The notes under the pieces are model-generated. The model ran no database searches and had not been told where the DNA came from. It worked only from the letters and a program-made list of their open reading frames with translations. Positions 27,104 to 35,977 of a stretch of DNA of 64,000 bases are shown here, piece after piece. A program made the translations under genes and the position numbers. This DNA is from Microbacterium sp. LWO12-1.2 (GTDB lineage Bacteria > Actinomycetota > Actinomycetes > Actinomycetales > Microbacteriaceae), in contig NZ_JBEGII010000001.1 in assembly GCF_040675875.1 (NCBI RefSeq), positions 1,488,001 through 1,552,000 of the forward strand, written 5' to 3'. The number at the start of each line of letters is the position of its first letter. Position 1 is the first letter of the stretch.

Positions 27104-28303
27104 TCACCCGTCGAGTCTCTCGTGCGCCGCTCCTTCGAGGCGGTTCGCGACCAGCGCGGCACGCAGCTGTGCGGCGCCTTCCGGCATCGTCGCCTCCATC
27201 CCGGTGAGCGTCAGGACGCGTCCGAGGCGGTAGTCCACGGTGTTCGGGTGCACGTGGAGCGCCGCCGCCGCCGCACGCCGATCGCCGCCGGATGCGAGGT
27301 ACGCGTCGACCGTCTGCAGGAGTTCATCGCTCACGCCGTCGATCCGCCGGGCGAGCATTGCCCTTCCTGGCCCAGGTCGCGCGCTCTGGTACTCCAGAAG
27401 CAGGTCGCTCAGCGTGTGGACCGCACCTTCGCCACGGATCGCGAGAGCGATCTCGAGCAGTTCCTCCGCCACGAGGAGTGCGTCGGCGATCTCCGACACC
27501 CCCGCTTCCATCCATGCGCCTGTGCAGTGGGACCCGAATCCCGCGTGCAGGGCGCGCCGCAGGTCACCGACGGTGTCGCCTCCCTCACGCAGTGGCACGA
27601 GGGCCGTCCCACCGGCGGCCCCGAGGACGGCCAGCACCTCGCCGCGGGCCACGGAGTCGATCGCCGATCGGAGTCGCTGCGTCTCCCGTCGGGCGACGAC
27701 GTCACCGGGCGAGGATTCCTCGGTTCGACGGAGCCGGACGACGAGGATGCCGTATCGCGACGCGAGGGTTCGGCCCGAGCGGTGCGCCTCGCCTTCGGCA
27801 TCACCTCCCTGGGTGAGAGCGGTGAAGATCGCGAAACGGGCGTCTCTCTCGCCCAGTCGGGACACGGTCCAGGTCTGTTCGAAGTCTGCGGCGAGCGCGG
27901 AGGTGATCCGCTCCAGGTGCAGGAACAGCAGTCGGGCGCATTCGGCGAGCGCGGGAGCATCCGTCTCCTCCGCGGCGGCGCGCAATCGATCCCAGATGAC
28001 CGCCACACCGCGGTGGTAGGCGGCGACGACGGAGGCGAAGGACGACCCCTCCTCGAATCGTCGTACCGCAGATGCCCGCAGCAGTTCGTCGTCGTGCGGT
28101 CGCCCTGTCAATGAGTCGGCAGCGGCCTGCAGACTGTGCTCGACTGCCCAGCGGATGTCGGCGGCGTGAGAGGCGTCGCCCGTTCCGTGCTGTTCCGGGT
28201 TGGTGGGTGCGATGGCGGCGATGATCCGATCGATGATCTCGCGGTTCCCGAGCAGGAGGTCGCGCACGCTCGTTCCCCCGAGCGCGAGGTCGGTGGTTGT
28301 CAT
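27104..28303 (-). CDS. PucR/CdaR-type transcriptional regulator
   Basis: A 399-aa regulator. The C-terminal HTH_30 domain reads LLQTVDAYLASGGDRRAAAAALHVHPNTVDYRLGRV (in two halves, ~345-385), typical of the PucR/CdaR family. The N-terminal 150 residues are helical (RsbRD-like) and the middle is a GGDEF-related ligand domain. Family members are usually activators of purine, sugar-diacid or other catabolic genes. It is divergent from the GPH-GH78-esterase operon across a ~100-bp region and probably controls it; the inducer is unknown. It ends 73 nt before the hrcA start on the same strand. Confidence 0.85.
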   Translation of the reverse strand: MTTTDLALGGTSVRDLLLGNREIIDRIIAAIAPTNPEQHGTGDASHAADIRWAVEHSLQAAADSLTGRPHDDELLRASAVRRFEEGSSFASVVAAYHRGVAVIWDRLRAAAEETDAPALAECARLLFLHLERITSALAADFEQTWTVSRLGERDARFAIFTALTQGGDAEGEAHRSGRTLASRYGILVVRLRRTEESSPGDVVARRETQRLRSAIDSVARGEVLAVLGAAGGTALVPLREGGDTVGDLRRALHAGFGSHCTGAWMEAGVSEIADALLVAEELLEIALAIRGEGAVHTLSDLLLEYQSARPGPGRAMLARRIDGVSDELLQTVDAYLASGGDRRAAAAALHVHPNTVDYRLGRVLTLTGMEATMPEGAAQLRAALVANRLEGAAHERLDG

Positions 28304-28406
28304 AGATCACAAACTAGTCTCCCGAAACTCCGGACGGAGACCACTACTGGCGGATGGAACATGTGATCGAACATGAAAAGACGTCCCCTCCGTACCTGAA
28401 AGGTCG

Positions 28407-29774
28407 ATGATGACCACTGTTTCCGCCCCCGCCTCGACGAAGAGCGATGTGCGCGCTGTCGAGAAGATCGGCTACTTCGCCGCGAACTTCGGCAACATCA
28501 TCCTGAGCACGGTGATCAGCTCTTTCCTGCTGATCTATCTGACTGATCACGTCGGCATCAACGCCGCGGCCGTCGGCACGCTCCTCCTCGTCGCGCGTCT
28601 GGTCGACGGTGCGACGGACCCCATCATGGGGTACCTCGTCGACCATCTCCCCCGTACCTCCTGGGGCAGGTTCCGCAGCTATCTGCTCATCGGGGGCGCG
28701 GTCGGAGCCGTGGCGTTCGTCGCACTGTTCCTCGCCCCCGGTTTCGTGGGTGCGTCGCTGGTCGCCGCCTGGATCACGTACTTGATCTGGGGTCTGGCTT
28801 TCGACCTGATGGACATCCCCCTGAACGCGCTGCTCCCGGCGATGAGTGCCTCCCCCCGATCGCGCGGACAGCTCGCCGCGATCAAGGGCACGACCTACTT
28901 GATCGGCACCCTCGTGGTGATCGGCGTCTCCCTGCCGGTGGTCGCTCTCCTCGGCGGCGGTGCACTGGGCTGGCAGGTGTACGTCGTCATCATCGCCGCC
29001 GTCTCCTTCGCCCTCACTGCCACCGGTGCGCTTCTGGTGCGGGAGCGGGTGGCGCCGTCCACCGCGGAGCCCTACCGCTTCTCGGATGCGAAGGCGCTCT
29101 TCCTCTCCAGTCGCGCCGTTCCCGTGCTGCTCGTGTCGAAGCTCGCCACGAGTGCCGCCAACGCCGCGCTGATGGCCGGCATCCCGTTCTTCTTCACCTA
29201 CTACGCCGGAAGCGCGGGGCTCGTCAGTGCCGTCGCCCTGGTGATGGTCGTGCCGATGATGCTCGGCAGCATCTCCGGTCCCCTGCTCGGGCAGCGCATC
29301 GGCTTCAAGCCCGTGTACCTGAGCAGCCTTGTGGTCGCGGGGCTGGGCATCGGGTCTATCCTGCTGCTCCCCGGCCTGGAGGGCCCCGCCTACCTGATCT
29401 GCTTCGGTGTGGCCGGACTCGGATTCGGCGGGGCGGTGGCACTGAACTATGCGATGCTCGCCGAGCTCACCGACTTCGTGGAACTCAAGGGCGGATTCCG
29501 CACGGAGGGCACTCTCGCCTCGATCGGCTCCTTCGCGGCGAAGGCAGGGTCGGGCATCGGCGGGGCACTGATCGCCTATGTGCTCGCGTTCTCCGGCTAC
29601 GTCGCCGGAGCGGAGCAGTCCCCCGAGGCACTGGCCGGCATCGCACTGGCTCAGGGCGGTGTCCCGGCAGCGCTGGTCGTCATCGGCGGCCTGGTCTTCC
29701 TCGCCTATCCCATCACCCGCACGGTCGCGGCAGAGACGCGCGCCGCCCTGAACGAGAGGAACGGCGTTCGATGA
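28407..29774 (+). CDS. GPH-family sugar/glycoside:cation symporter
   Basis: A 455-aa membrane protein with ~12 helices and the glycoside-pentoside-hexuronide features: AARLVDGATDPIMGYLVDHL after helix 2 and RFRSYLLIG before helix 3. ATG 28407 and ATG 28410 are adjacent; GAAAGG upstream spaces better for 28410. Likely imports an intact glycoside with Na+ or H+. It overlaps the GH78 gene by ATGA, so import and hydrolysis are coupled; substrate is inferred from that partner to be a rhamnoside or related sugar conjugate. Confidence 0.88.
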   Translation: MMTTVSAPASTKSDVRAVEKIGYFAANFGNIILSTVISSFLLIYLTDHVGINAAAVGTLLLVARLVDGATDPIMGYLVDHLPRTSWGRFRSYLLIGGAVGAVAFVALFLAPGFVGASLVAAWITYLIWGLAFDLMDIPLNALLPAMSASPRSRGQLAAIKGTTYLIGTLVVIGVSLPVVALLGGGALGWQVYVVIIAAVSFALTATGALLVRERVAPSTAEPYRFSDAKALFLSSRAVPVLLVSKLATSAANAALMAGIPFFFTYYAGSAGLVSAVALVMVVPMMLGSISGPLLGQRIGFKPVYLSSLVVAGLGIGSILLLPGLEGPAYLICFGVAGLGFGGAVALNYAMLAELTDFVELKGGFRTEGTLASIGSFAAKAGSGIGGALIAYVLAFSGYVAGAEQSPEALAGIALAQGGVPAALVVIGGLVFLAYPITRTVAAETRAALNERNGVR

Positions 29775-32191
29775 CCGCCCACTGGCCCGCGGCCCACCCG
29801 CCCCGACGATGGCAGGGAGAGTGGATCTGGACCGCTCGGTCGGGGCTCCTGGCTCCTGGCCCGGCAGAGCCGATCGGCGCCCATGATCCGCGACAGTTCG
29901 ATCAGCGCATCCTCCTGCGCCGTGAGTTCTCGCTCGAGGTGGCTCCCCGCGTGGCCACACTGTTCGCGACCGCCGACGCGCGCTACGTCGCATTTGTGAA
30001 CGGAGAACGCGTCGGCGCAGGGCCAGGCCGCCATGATTCCGACTCGTTGACCTACGACGAATGGGACATCGCGCCTCTCCTTCGCCACGGTCGCAACGTG
30101 ATCACGGCGATGGCGCGCTTCTACGGCGATGCGAATCCGTGGTGGGCTCCGTCTCGGGCGTCTCACACCATGGGCGGCGGCGCCTTCGCCGCAGAGCTGG
30201 AGATCGACGGGAATGTGGTCGTCGCGACAGACGAGAGCTGGCTCGTGACCGACTGCGATGCCTGGACCATCGCACGCCCACAGGGGTTGCTCGCGTCGCA
30301 GCCCGCCGAGCTGTTCGATGCGCGCCGGTTCGATGCGGCGTGGACGATGCCGGACGCCGACGTCGAATCGTGGGAGCCGGCGCGGGTGATCGGCGAGCAG
30401 TCCGTCATCGGTCCGCGCGGGCGCACCACTCCGGGCGGGGAACCCTACGGCGTGCTCCTGCCCTCACGGCGCCCGCAGACGACAGGTGCCAGGGTGGACC
30501 TCCCGAGGTCCGCACTCACCCGCAGCGGATCGTCGCTGGCCGCCGAATCGACGACCACGCTGGTCGACGTTCTCGCTGCCGACATCAGCGCCGGAGCCAT
30601 CACGGTCATCGACGCTGGACGCATCGTGAGCGGTCGTCTGCGGCTGACCTTCTCCGGTGCGGCAGGAGACATCGTGCGCGGCGGGCTCCTGGAAGCGGTG
30701 GGCACTGCCGCGTTCGAGAGCGCCGCGCCGCTGCAGATCGTGCTGAAGGACGGCGAGACCGTGTTCGAGCCCTTCGACACCGTGGGTGGGCGCTACCTCG
30801 TCCTCACCGCCTCGTCCGACTCCGGGGAACTGCCTCAGCTTCTTCGTGCGGAGGTGCACGAAGCGCACCGCCCGCGGCAGGGCGCGCACTTCGCGTGCAG
30901 CGATCAGGAACTGCAGCGGATTGTCGACGTCTCGCTGCGCACGGTCGATCTGAGCGCCGTCGACGCGTACATCGACTGCCCCACCCGGGAGCAACGCGCC
31001 TGGACCGGTGACTCGATCGTGCACCAGAGCGTCGATCTGGTCGCGAACGCCGACTGGTCGCTCGCCGCGTGGAACCCTGCGCTGCTGTCGCGGGCACGCC
31101 CAGAAGGGATCCTGCCGATGGCGGCAGCCGGCGACTTCGCCTCGCCCCGCATCCCGACCATCCCGGACTGGTCTCTGCACTGGGTCGCCAGCGTGCACAA
31201 TCTGTACCGCTACACGGGAGATTTCACGCTGGTCGCACCGCTGCTGCCCACCGTGGAGTCCGTCCTGCGCTGGTTCCTCCCCTATCTTCGGGACGGGGTA
31301 CTGACCGACGTCCCCGGGTGGGTGCTCATCGACTGGTCCCCTGTGCAGGTCGAGGGATCCAGCGCCGCCCTCACTGCCCTCTGGGCGCGGGCGCTGCGCC
31401 AGTTCTCCGACATCGCAGGAGGGCTCGGGGACGAGGGCAGGGCCGCGTGGGCGGACCGGGTCTGGTCGGAGATCGAGGCCGGGTTCGAGGTGTTCTGGGA
31501 TGCCGAGCGCCAGGCCTACCGCGACAACATCCTCCCCGACGGCGCCCGCGGCCGCAGCGTCAGCGAGCACGTCGCCGCCACCGCGTTCCTGGCAGGACTC
31601 GTCCCCGCGTCTCGGCACGCGGCGATTCAGACGCTCCTCGCCGACCGGGAATCGATCTTCACACGCAGTCCGCTCGCCGATCACGGCGCCGACTCGCTCG
31701 GTCCGAGTTCTGGCGCGCCGGTCTGGCGCCGCGATGCCCCGGACTGGGATACGGAGTCACGGGTCGTGGGAGCCCAGCCGTTCTTCCGCGCCATCGTGCA
31801 CGACGCTGTGGCGGCACTGGGCGGCGCACTGCAACCGCTCTACCGCGATTGGACCCGGCTGCTCGCCTCCGGACCGACGGCCCTCAGAGAATGCTGGGAG
31901 GGCGGCTCGTACTGCCATGGCTGGTCGGCGACGGTCGCGCGCGACGTGATCGTGCACACCCTCGGCGTCACTCCGGCGGAGCCGGGGTATCGGGCAGCGC
32001 GCATCGCGCCACGACTGGAATGCCTGGACTGGGCGGAGGCGCGCGTCCCCACGCCGCACGGTGACATCGTGCTGCGTGTCGAACCCGCGCTCCTCGTCCT
32101 CGACACGCCGGTGCCAGCGCATATCGATTGGAACGGCCACGTCGCCGCGCTTCCGGCGGGGTCGCATCGAATCGCGCGTGACCTACGATGA
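29771..32191 (+). CDS. GH78-type alpha-L-rhamnosidase-like glycosidase, cytoplasmic
   Basis: An 806-aa enzyme without signal peptide. N-terminal beta domains (~15-180) contain a carbohydrate-binding-like fold (RREFSLEVAPRVATLFATADARYVAFVNGE). The (alpha/alpha)6 catalytic domain starts around residue 360 with the family signature IDCPTREQRAWTGDS, whose acidic residues correspond to the GH78 general-acid region. ADWSLAAWNP, IPDWSLHWV and a late ECWEGGSYCHGW segment support this. A C-terminal beta domain ends it. Substrate could be alpha-L-rhamnosides; GH78-like proteins also act on other sugars. Coupled to the symporter upstream and esterase downstream by ATGA overlaps. Confidence 0.8.
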   Translation: MTAHWPAAHPPRRWQGEWIWTARSGLLAPGPAEPIGAHDPRQFDQRILLRREFSLEVAPRVATLFATADARYVAFVNGERVGAGPGRHDSDSLTYDEWDIAPLLRHGRNVITAMARFYGDANPWWAPSRASHTMGGGAFAAELEIDGNVVVATDESWLVTDCDAWTIARPQGLLASQPAELFDARRFDAAWTMPDADVESWEPARVIGEQSVIGPRGRTTPGGEPYGVLLPSRRPQTTGARVDLPRSALTRSGSSLAAESTTTLVDVLAADISAGAITVIDAGRIVSGRLRLTFSGAAGDIVRGGLLEAVGTAAFESAAPLQIVLKDGETVFEPFDTVGGRYLVLTASSDSGELPQLLRAEVHEAHRPRQGAHFACSDQELQRIVDVSLRTVDLSAVDAYIDCPTREQRAWTGDSIVHQSVDLVANADWSLAAWNPALLSRARPEGILPMAAAGDFASPRIPTIPDWSLHWVASVHNLYRYTGDFTLVAPLLPTVESVLRWFLPYLRDGVLTDVPGWVLIDWSPVQVEGSSAALTALWARALRQFSDIAGGLGDEGRAAWADRVWSEIEAGFEVFWDAERQAYRDNILPDGARGRSVSEHVAATAFLAGLVPASRHAAIQTLLADRESIFTRSPLADHGADSLGPSSGAPVWRRDAPDWDTESRVVGAQPFFRAIVHDAVAALGGALQPLYRDWTRLLASGPTALRECWEGGSYCHGWSATVARDVIVHTLGVTPAEPGYRAARIAPRLECLDWAEARVPTPHGDIVLRVEPALLVLDTPVPAHIDWNGHVAALPAGSHRIARDLR

Positions 32192-33615
32192 CGAGCATGA
32201 CGTCTGATCCCCAGATCACCCTCCGCGCCGGCACCGTCCAGGGAACGACGGCCGACGGAATCCACCGGTTCCTCGGCATCCCCTACGCGGCGCCACCCTT
32301 CGGTGAGAACCGATTCCGGGCACCGCAGCCGGTGGTCCCGTGGGACGGCGTGCGCAGCGCCACTGAGTTCGGCCCCACCGCCCCGCAGCTCCCCTACCCC
32401 GGAGCGATCGGCGAGCTGCTCGGCTCGGTGCACATCCCGGGCGACGACATCCTCACGGCCAACGTCTGGGCGCCGGCGGATGCGAAAGGGGCGCCGGTCG
32501 TGCTCTGGATCCACGGCGGTGCCCTGGAACGCGGCACCGCTGCGATCCCGCTCTACGACGGTGCGGTGTTCGCGCGTGCGGGCATCGTTTTCGTCTCGAT
32601 CAACTATCGCCTGGGCGCCGAAGGGTTCTCGGTGCTCGACGACGCCCCGCGCAACCTCGGCCTCCGAGACGTCGCCGCCGCACTCGAATGGGTGCATGCC
32701 GAGATCGCGGCGTTCGGTGGCGATCCCGCACAGATCACCGCGATGGGCGAATCCGCCGGAGGGGCGCTCGTCGCCACCCTTCTCGCACGCGACGAGTCCC
32801 GTGCGCTGATCGCGAGAGCCATCATCGAGTCAGGCCCGCTCGAGGCGCAGACCCCCGCCAAGGCCGGCCGCGTCACTGCCCAGATGGCGAAGCGTCTGGG
32901 CGTCCGCACAGATCGCGCCTCCTTCGCCGCCATCCCGCCCGAGCAGCTCCTCGAAGCCCGCCGGCGGCAGTCGGCCGGCTCGTCACCGCTCGGCGGAGCA
33001 CCCGGCTTCCAGATCGCGGTCGAACCCGAGAGCCTGCCGCTCTCGCCCCACGATGTGCTCGGCGCGATCGACACTCCGTTGCTGATCGGCACCAACACCG
33101 ATGAGTACCGGCTGTGGTTCCCGCCGGAGGCGCTGGCCGGCATCAGCGAGACGAAGCTCTTCCTCGCCTCCCTGGCCCTGCGCATTCCCCGTCGCGCGGT
33201 GAAGGCGTACCGCGACGAGTGGCCCGGCGCATCCACAGGCGAGGTGTTCGGACAGCTCGCGACCGACATGATCCTGCGCCGCGGGCTCACCCGCGTCGCG
33301 CGAGCGAAGTCGACGTCGACGTTCGTGTACGAGTTCGCCTGGTCGAGCCCGGTGCGCGATCTGCGTGCCGCGCACGCCCTGGAACTCGGCTTCGTGTTCG
33401 ACAGACTCGATGACGACGAGGCGCAACGGCTCGCCGGACCGGATGCGCCGCGGAGTCTCGCGGCAGAGATGAACGCTGCCTGGGTCGCGTTCATCACGAC
33501 CGGCGACCCCGGCTGGCCGGCGTACGGCGCAGGCCGCACCACGCGACTGTTCGACACCGCGACCACGACGGTGCCGCAGCGACGGACGACGGGGCTCGAC
33601 CAACTGCCGCGCTGA
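32188..33615 (+). CDS. type-B carboxylesterase, cytoplasmic
   Basis: A 475-aa alpha/beta-hydrolase of the carboxylesterase/para-nitrobenzyl esterase family. Nucleophile elbow GESAGG (Ser189), oxyanion motif WIHGGA (~108-113), an acidic residue in GTNTDEYRLW and a late His in AAHALELGFVFDRL form the triad. No signal peptide, so it works on imported substrate. ATG 32188 overlaps the GH78 stop; ATG 32197 is an alternative. With GH78 it suggests uptake and stepwise intracellular degradation of acylated glycosides (inference). Its stop is three bases from the converging hemW stop. Confidence 0.88.
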   Translation: MTSMTSDPQITLRAGTVQGTTADGIHRFLGIPYAAPPFGENRFRAPQPVVPWDGVRSATEFGPTAPQLPYPGAIGELLGSVHIPGDDILTANVWAPADAKGAPVVLWIHGGALERGTAAIPLYDGAVFARAGIVFVSINYRLGAEGFSVLDDAPRNLGLRDVAAALEWVHAEIAAFGGDPAQITAMGESAGGALVATLLARDESRALIARAIIESGPLEAQTPAKAGRVTAQMAKRLGVRTDRASFAAIPPEQLLEARRRQSAGSSPLGGAPGFQIAVEPESLPLSPHDVLGAIDTPLLIGTNTDEYRLWFPPEALAGISETKLFLASLALRIPRRAVKAYRDEWPGASTGEVFGQLATDMILRRGLTRVARAKSTSTFVYEFAWSSPVRDLRAAHALELGFVFDRLDDDEAQRLAGPDAPRSLAAEMNAAWVAFITTGDPGWPAYGAGRTTRLFDTATTTVPQRRTTGLDQLPR

Positions 33616-33630
33616 CCGTCAGTCGGTCAG
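33612..33630. terminator. short hairpin spanning convergent stops of the esterase gene and hemW
   Basis: CTGACCG (33612-33618) pairs with 33624-33630 over a 5-nt loop and contains both stop codons. Small, but the only candidate terminator here. Confidence 0.45.
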
Positions 33631-34836
33631 TTCCCGCACCACCGCGTCCGCGAGGAGTCGCCCTCGCAGTGTGAGCGTCACCCGACCGCGCAGCGCTGAC
33701 GCGGCGTCGACCATCCCGTCCGCGATGAGCCCTGCCACCCGCGTGCGCGTGCCCTCGGGGAGCTCGGCGATGGCGATGCCCTCGGCGAGGCGGCTGAGCA
33801 ACAGGACGCGCTCGAGCATGTGCGCCTGAGCATCCGGCCGCTCAGTGCCCGCAGCAGGAGATTCGGCGGCGGCGAGACGCTGCGCGTACGCGGCGGGGTG
33901 CTTCACGTTCCACCACCGCAGGCCGGCGACATGGCTGTGCGCGCCGGGGCCGAAGCCCCACCAATCGCTCCCCCGCCAATACGCGAGATTGTGGCGGGAG
34001 CGCTGCTCCGGGCTCCGCGCCCAGTTGCTGATCTCGTACCAGTCGAACCCCGCAGATCCGAGTCGAGCGTCCGCGAGCTCGTACATGTCGGCCTGGACGT
34101 CGTCATCCGGCGTGGGGACCTCGCCTCGCCTGATCTGTCGAGCGAGCTTCGTGCCGTCCTCGATGATCAGCGCGTAGGCCGAGATGTGGTCCGACTCGAG
34201 CGCGAGAGCGGCATCGAGCGACGCCTCCCAATCGCCGAGCGACTCACCGGGTGCCCCGTAGATCAGGTCCACGCTCACCGCGAGACCCGCGTCCTTCGCC
34301 GCAGCGACAGCGGTGCGCACATTCTCGGGTCGATGCGTGCGGTCGAGAGCGGCGAGCACGTGTGGCACCGCCGACTGCATTCCGACCGAGAGGCGCGTGA
34401 CGCCCGCGTCAGCCAGAGTGCGTGCGACCTGCGGCGTCACCGTATCGGGGTTCGCCTCGACCGTCACCTCGGCGCCCTCGGCGAGGCCGAACGCCGAGAC
34501 AGCCGCGTCGAGCATCCGAGCCAGGTCTCCGGCCGGGAGGAGCGTCGGCGTACCGCCGCCGAAGAAGACCGTGTCCATCGGACGCAGCGCGCCGGCGTCA
34601 CCGAGCACGCGTCGCGCCAACGTGATCTCGGTCTCGAGAGTGGTCGCGTAGTCCTCCTGCTTCGCGCCGCGCAACTCGCTGGAGGTGTAGGTGTTGAAAT
34701 CGCAGTACCCGCAGCGCACACGGCAGAACGGGATATGCAGGTACGCCGAGAACGGCACGTTCGTATCGATCGGCAGGTCGTCGGGCAGATGTCCGTCGGC
34801 CGGTGCCGGATCCCCAAGAGGAAGAGGTCCCGCCAT
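33619..34836 (-). CDS. hemW: HemW-like radical SAM protein (coproporphyrinogen III oxidase-like)
   Basis: A 405-aa radical SAM enzyme. The Fe-S cluster motif is C38-x3-C42-x2-C45 (HIPFCRVRCGYCDFNTY), followed by GGGTPTLLP, ANPDTVT and RLSVGMQS, the HemW/HemN core pattern. HemW is thought to be a heme chaperone rather than a true oxidase. ATG 34836 shares one base with the stop of the DUF1990 gene upstream. hemW next to lepA is a conserved neighbourhood in actinobacteria; here two DUF1990 genes and a GIY-YIG gene lie in between. Confidence 0.93.
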   Translation of the reverse strand: MAGPLPLGDPAPADGHLPDDLPIDTNVPFSAYLHIPFCRVRCGYCDFNTYTSSELRGAKQEDYATTLETEITLARRVLGDAGALRPMDTVFFGGGTPTLLPAGDLARMLDAAVSAFGLAEGAEVTVEANPDTVTPQVARTLADAGVTRLSVGMQSAVPHVLAALDRTHRPENVRTAVAAAKDAGLAVSVDLIYGAPGESLGDWEASLDAALALESDHISAYALIIEDGTKLARQIRRGEVPTPDDDVQADMYELADARLGSAGFDWYEISNWARSPEQRSRHNLAYWRGSDWWGFGPGAHSHVAGLRWWNVKHPAAYAQRLAAAESPAAGTERPDAQAHMLERVLLLSRLAEGIAIAELPEGTRTRVAGLIADGMVDAASALRGRVTLTLRGRLLADAVVRELTD

Positions 34837-35489
34837 CAGAGCGGCGTCGCGTAGAGCGGAGAGATCGCCCGGAGGTAGCGCGCGAAGAGTTCCCGTCGGC
34901 GCCGCTTCACGAGCGCAGGAACCGTGCGGTAGAGCAGCGAGTTCGGAGAATCGAAGGCCCGAACCGTGAACCAGACCTCATCGTTGTCCTCACGCCAGTC
35001 GATGTCGAAGGACTCCTCGCCGCTGACGACGGAACCGCCGACGGTGCCCAGTACGAAGCCGATCCGGCGGGTCTCCTCGGTCACCGAGATGACCCTGAGC
35101 TCTGCATCTGCGCGCATACCTCCGACGCGTCCCCGCAGATGCAGCGTCATGCCAGGGCCCACGAACGGCATGCCCTCAGCGTCGTAGCGAGGCTCGACAT
35201 CGCGCTTGCTCGGTGCGATCGGATTGCCCTCCGCGTCGAAGCTCACGCCCGCGTACGCGGGACCGGGAGCGGGACGCACGTCTTCGACGCTGAGGCCGGC
35301 CGCACGTTGCGCGGTCCAGGAGAGCAGCGATTCTCCGGCGCTCTGGAAGCGCTCGACCCCGCTGCCGATCCGCCAGGAGTCCTCCGCCGGGATACTGCGC
35401 TCCGGCGGGTACTGCATCAGATCGGGCGCATGGGTCGCACCCACGGCCGCATAGTCCACCGTGTCGTCTCGGAAAGTCCCGCGCCGCAT
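34836..35489 (-). CDS. DUF1990 family protein (copy A)
   Basis: A 217-aa protein. Recognisable features are FRDDTVDYAAVGAT at the start and the run of YDAEGMPFVGPGMTLHLRG, VISVTEETRRIGFVLGTV and GEESFDIDWREDNDEVWFTVRAF, which match the DUF1990 beta-rich fold, a family without known function. The start is ATG 35489; the frame to 35729 continues into the repeat region and is rejected. It precedes hemW with a 1-nt overlap. A second DUF1990 protein lies on the other side of the GIY-YIG gene. Confidence 0.75.
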   Translation of the reverse strand: MRRGTFRDDTVDYAAVGATHAPDLMQYPPERSIPAEDSWRIGSGVERFQSAGESLLSWTAQRAAGLSVEDVRPAPGPAYAGVSFDAEGNPIAPSKRDVEPRYDAEGMPFVGPGMTLHLRGRVGGMRADAELRVISVTEETRRIGFVLGTVGGSVVSGEESFDIDWREDNDEVWFTVRAFDSPNSLLYRTVPALVKRRRRELFARYLRAISPLYATPL

Positions 35490-35560
35490 GAGTTCCAGCC
35501 TACTGGGGGTTACCTGAGCGAACACCCCCACGCGCCGCCGGCGGTCATATCCCCGCCACC

Positions 35561-35587
35561 CTGGGTCCCTGAGCCTGTCGAAGGGCC
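35561..35587. repeat. left arm of the inverted repeat bracketing the GIY-YIG gene
   Basis: The core CTGGGTCCCTGAGCCTGTCG+AAG (35561-35583) matches the inverted right arm at 35932-35954 with one mismatch. The 24 bp at 35564-35587 are identical to the copy in phoH. It ends 53 nt before the GIY-YIG start. Confidence 0.92.
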
Positions 35588-35639
35588 ACGACTTATCCAC
35601 ACCGACGCCGCGCGGACTCCGTCCGCCCGAACATGGAGC

Positions 35640-35960
35640 ATGGCCTGGACCTACATCCTCATCTGCAACGACAATTCCCTCTACACAGGTAGCACCAACG
35701 GCGATCTCGAATCGCGTGTCTGGCAACACAACAACGATCCGGACTACGCGGCGAACTTCACCTGGAAGCGGCGTCCGGTGGTTCTGGCGTATGCGGAACA
35801 GTTCGATACCGTCGATGCTGCGTTCCGGCGGGAGAAGCAGATCCAGGGCTGGAGCAGACGGAAGAAGTTCGCATTGATCGAGCTGCGAGGAGCGGAGTTG
35901 CCGGCACTGTCGCGGTCTCGCGCTCGGGACGCTTCGACAGGCTCAGCGACCCAGCCGTGA
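35640..35960 (+). CDS. small GIY-YIG nuclease-family protein, associated with the dispersed repeat
   Basis: A 106-aa stand-alone GIY-YIG domain (UvrC/URI-like). The first motif is WTYILIC (3-9), the second is LYTGSTN (14-20), Arg26 follows in LESRVWQHN, and a catalytic Glu is expected in AFRREKQIQGW (~65). The ATG 35640 has GGAG upstream; the run-on frame from 34803 is antisense to hemW/DUF1990. The last nine residues are encoded by the right repeat arm, which supplies the stop region. Inverted repeats flank it closely, and both neighbours are DUF1990 genes on the opposite strand. Role unknown: mobility of the repeats is a hypothesis; DNA repair or restriction are alternatives. Confidence 0.85.
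   Translation: MAWTYILICNDNSLYTGSTNGDLESRVWQHNNDPDYAANFTWKRRPVVLAYAEQFDTVDAAFRREKQIQGWSRRKKFALIELRGAELPALSRSRARDASTGSATQP
35932..35954. repeat. right arm of the inverted repeat bracketing the GIY-YIG gene
   Basis: CTTCGACAGGCTCAGCGACC+CAG, in inverted orientation to 35561-35583 and identical over 22 nt with the right arm at 12310-12331. It overlaps the last codons of the GIY-YIG gene (residues 98-105, ASTGSATQ). Confidence 0.92.
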
Positions 35961-35977
35961 GAGTACGACACCACGAC

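Noticed and set aside
28344..29993. 549-residue minus-strand frame through the GPH symporter
   Set aside because: Asp/Glu/Arg/His-rich shadow of a GC-rich membrane protein gene; no start context or known motif.
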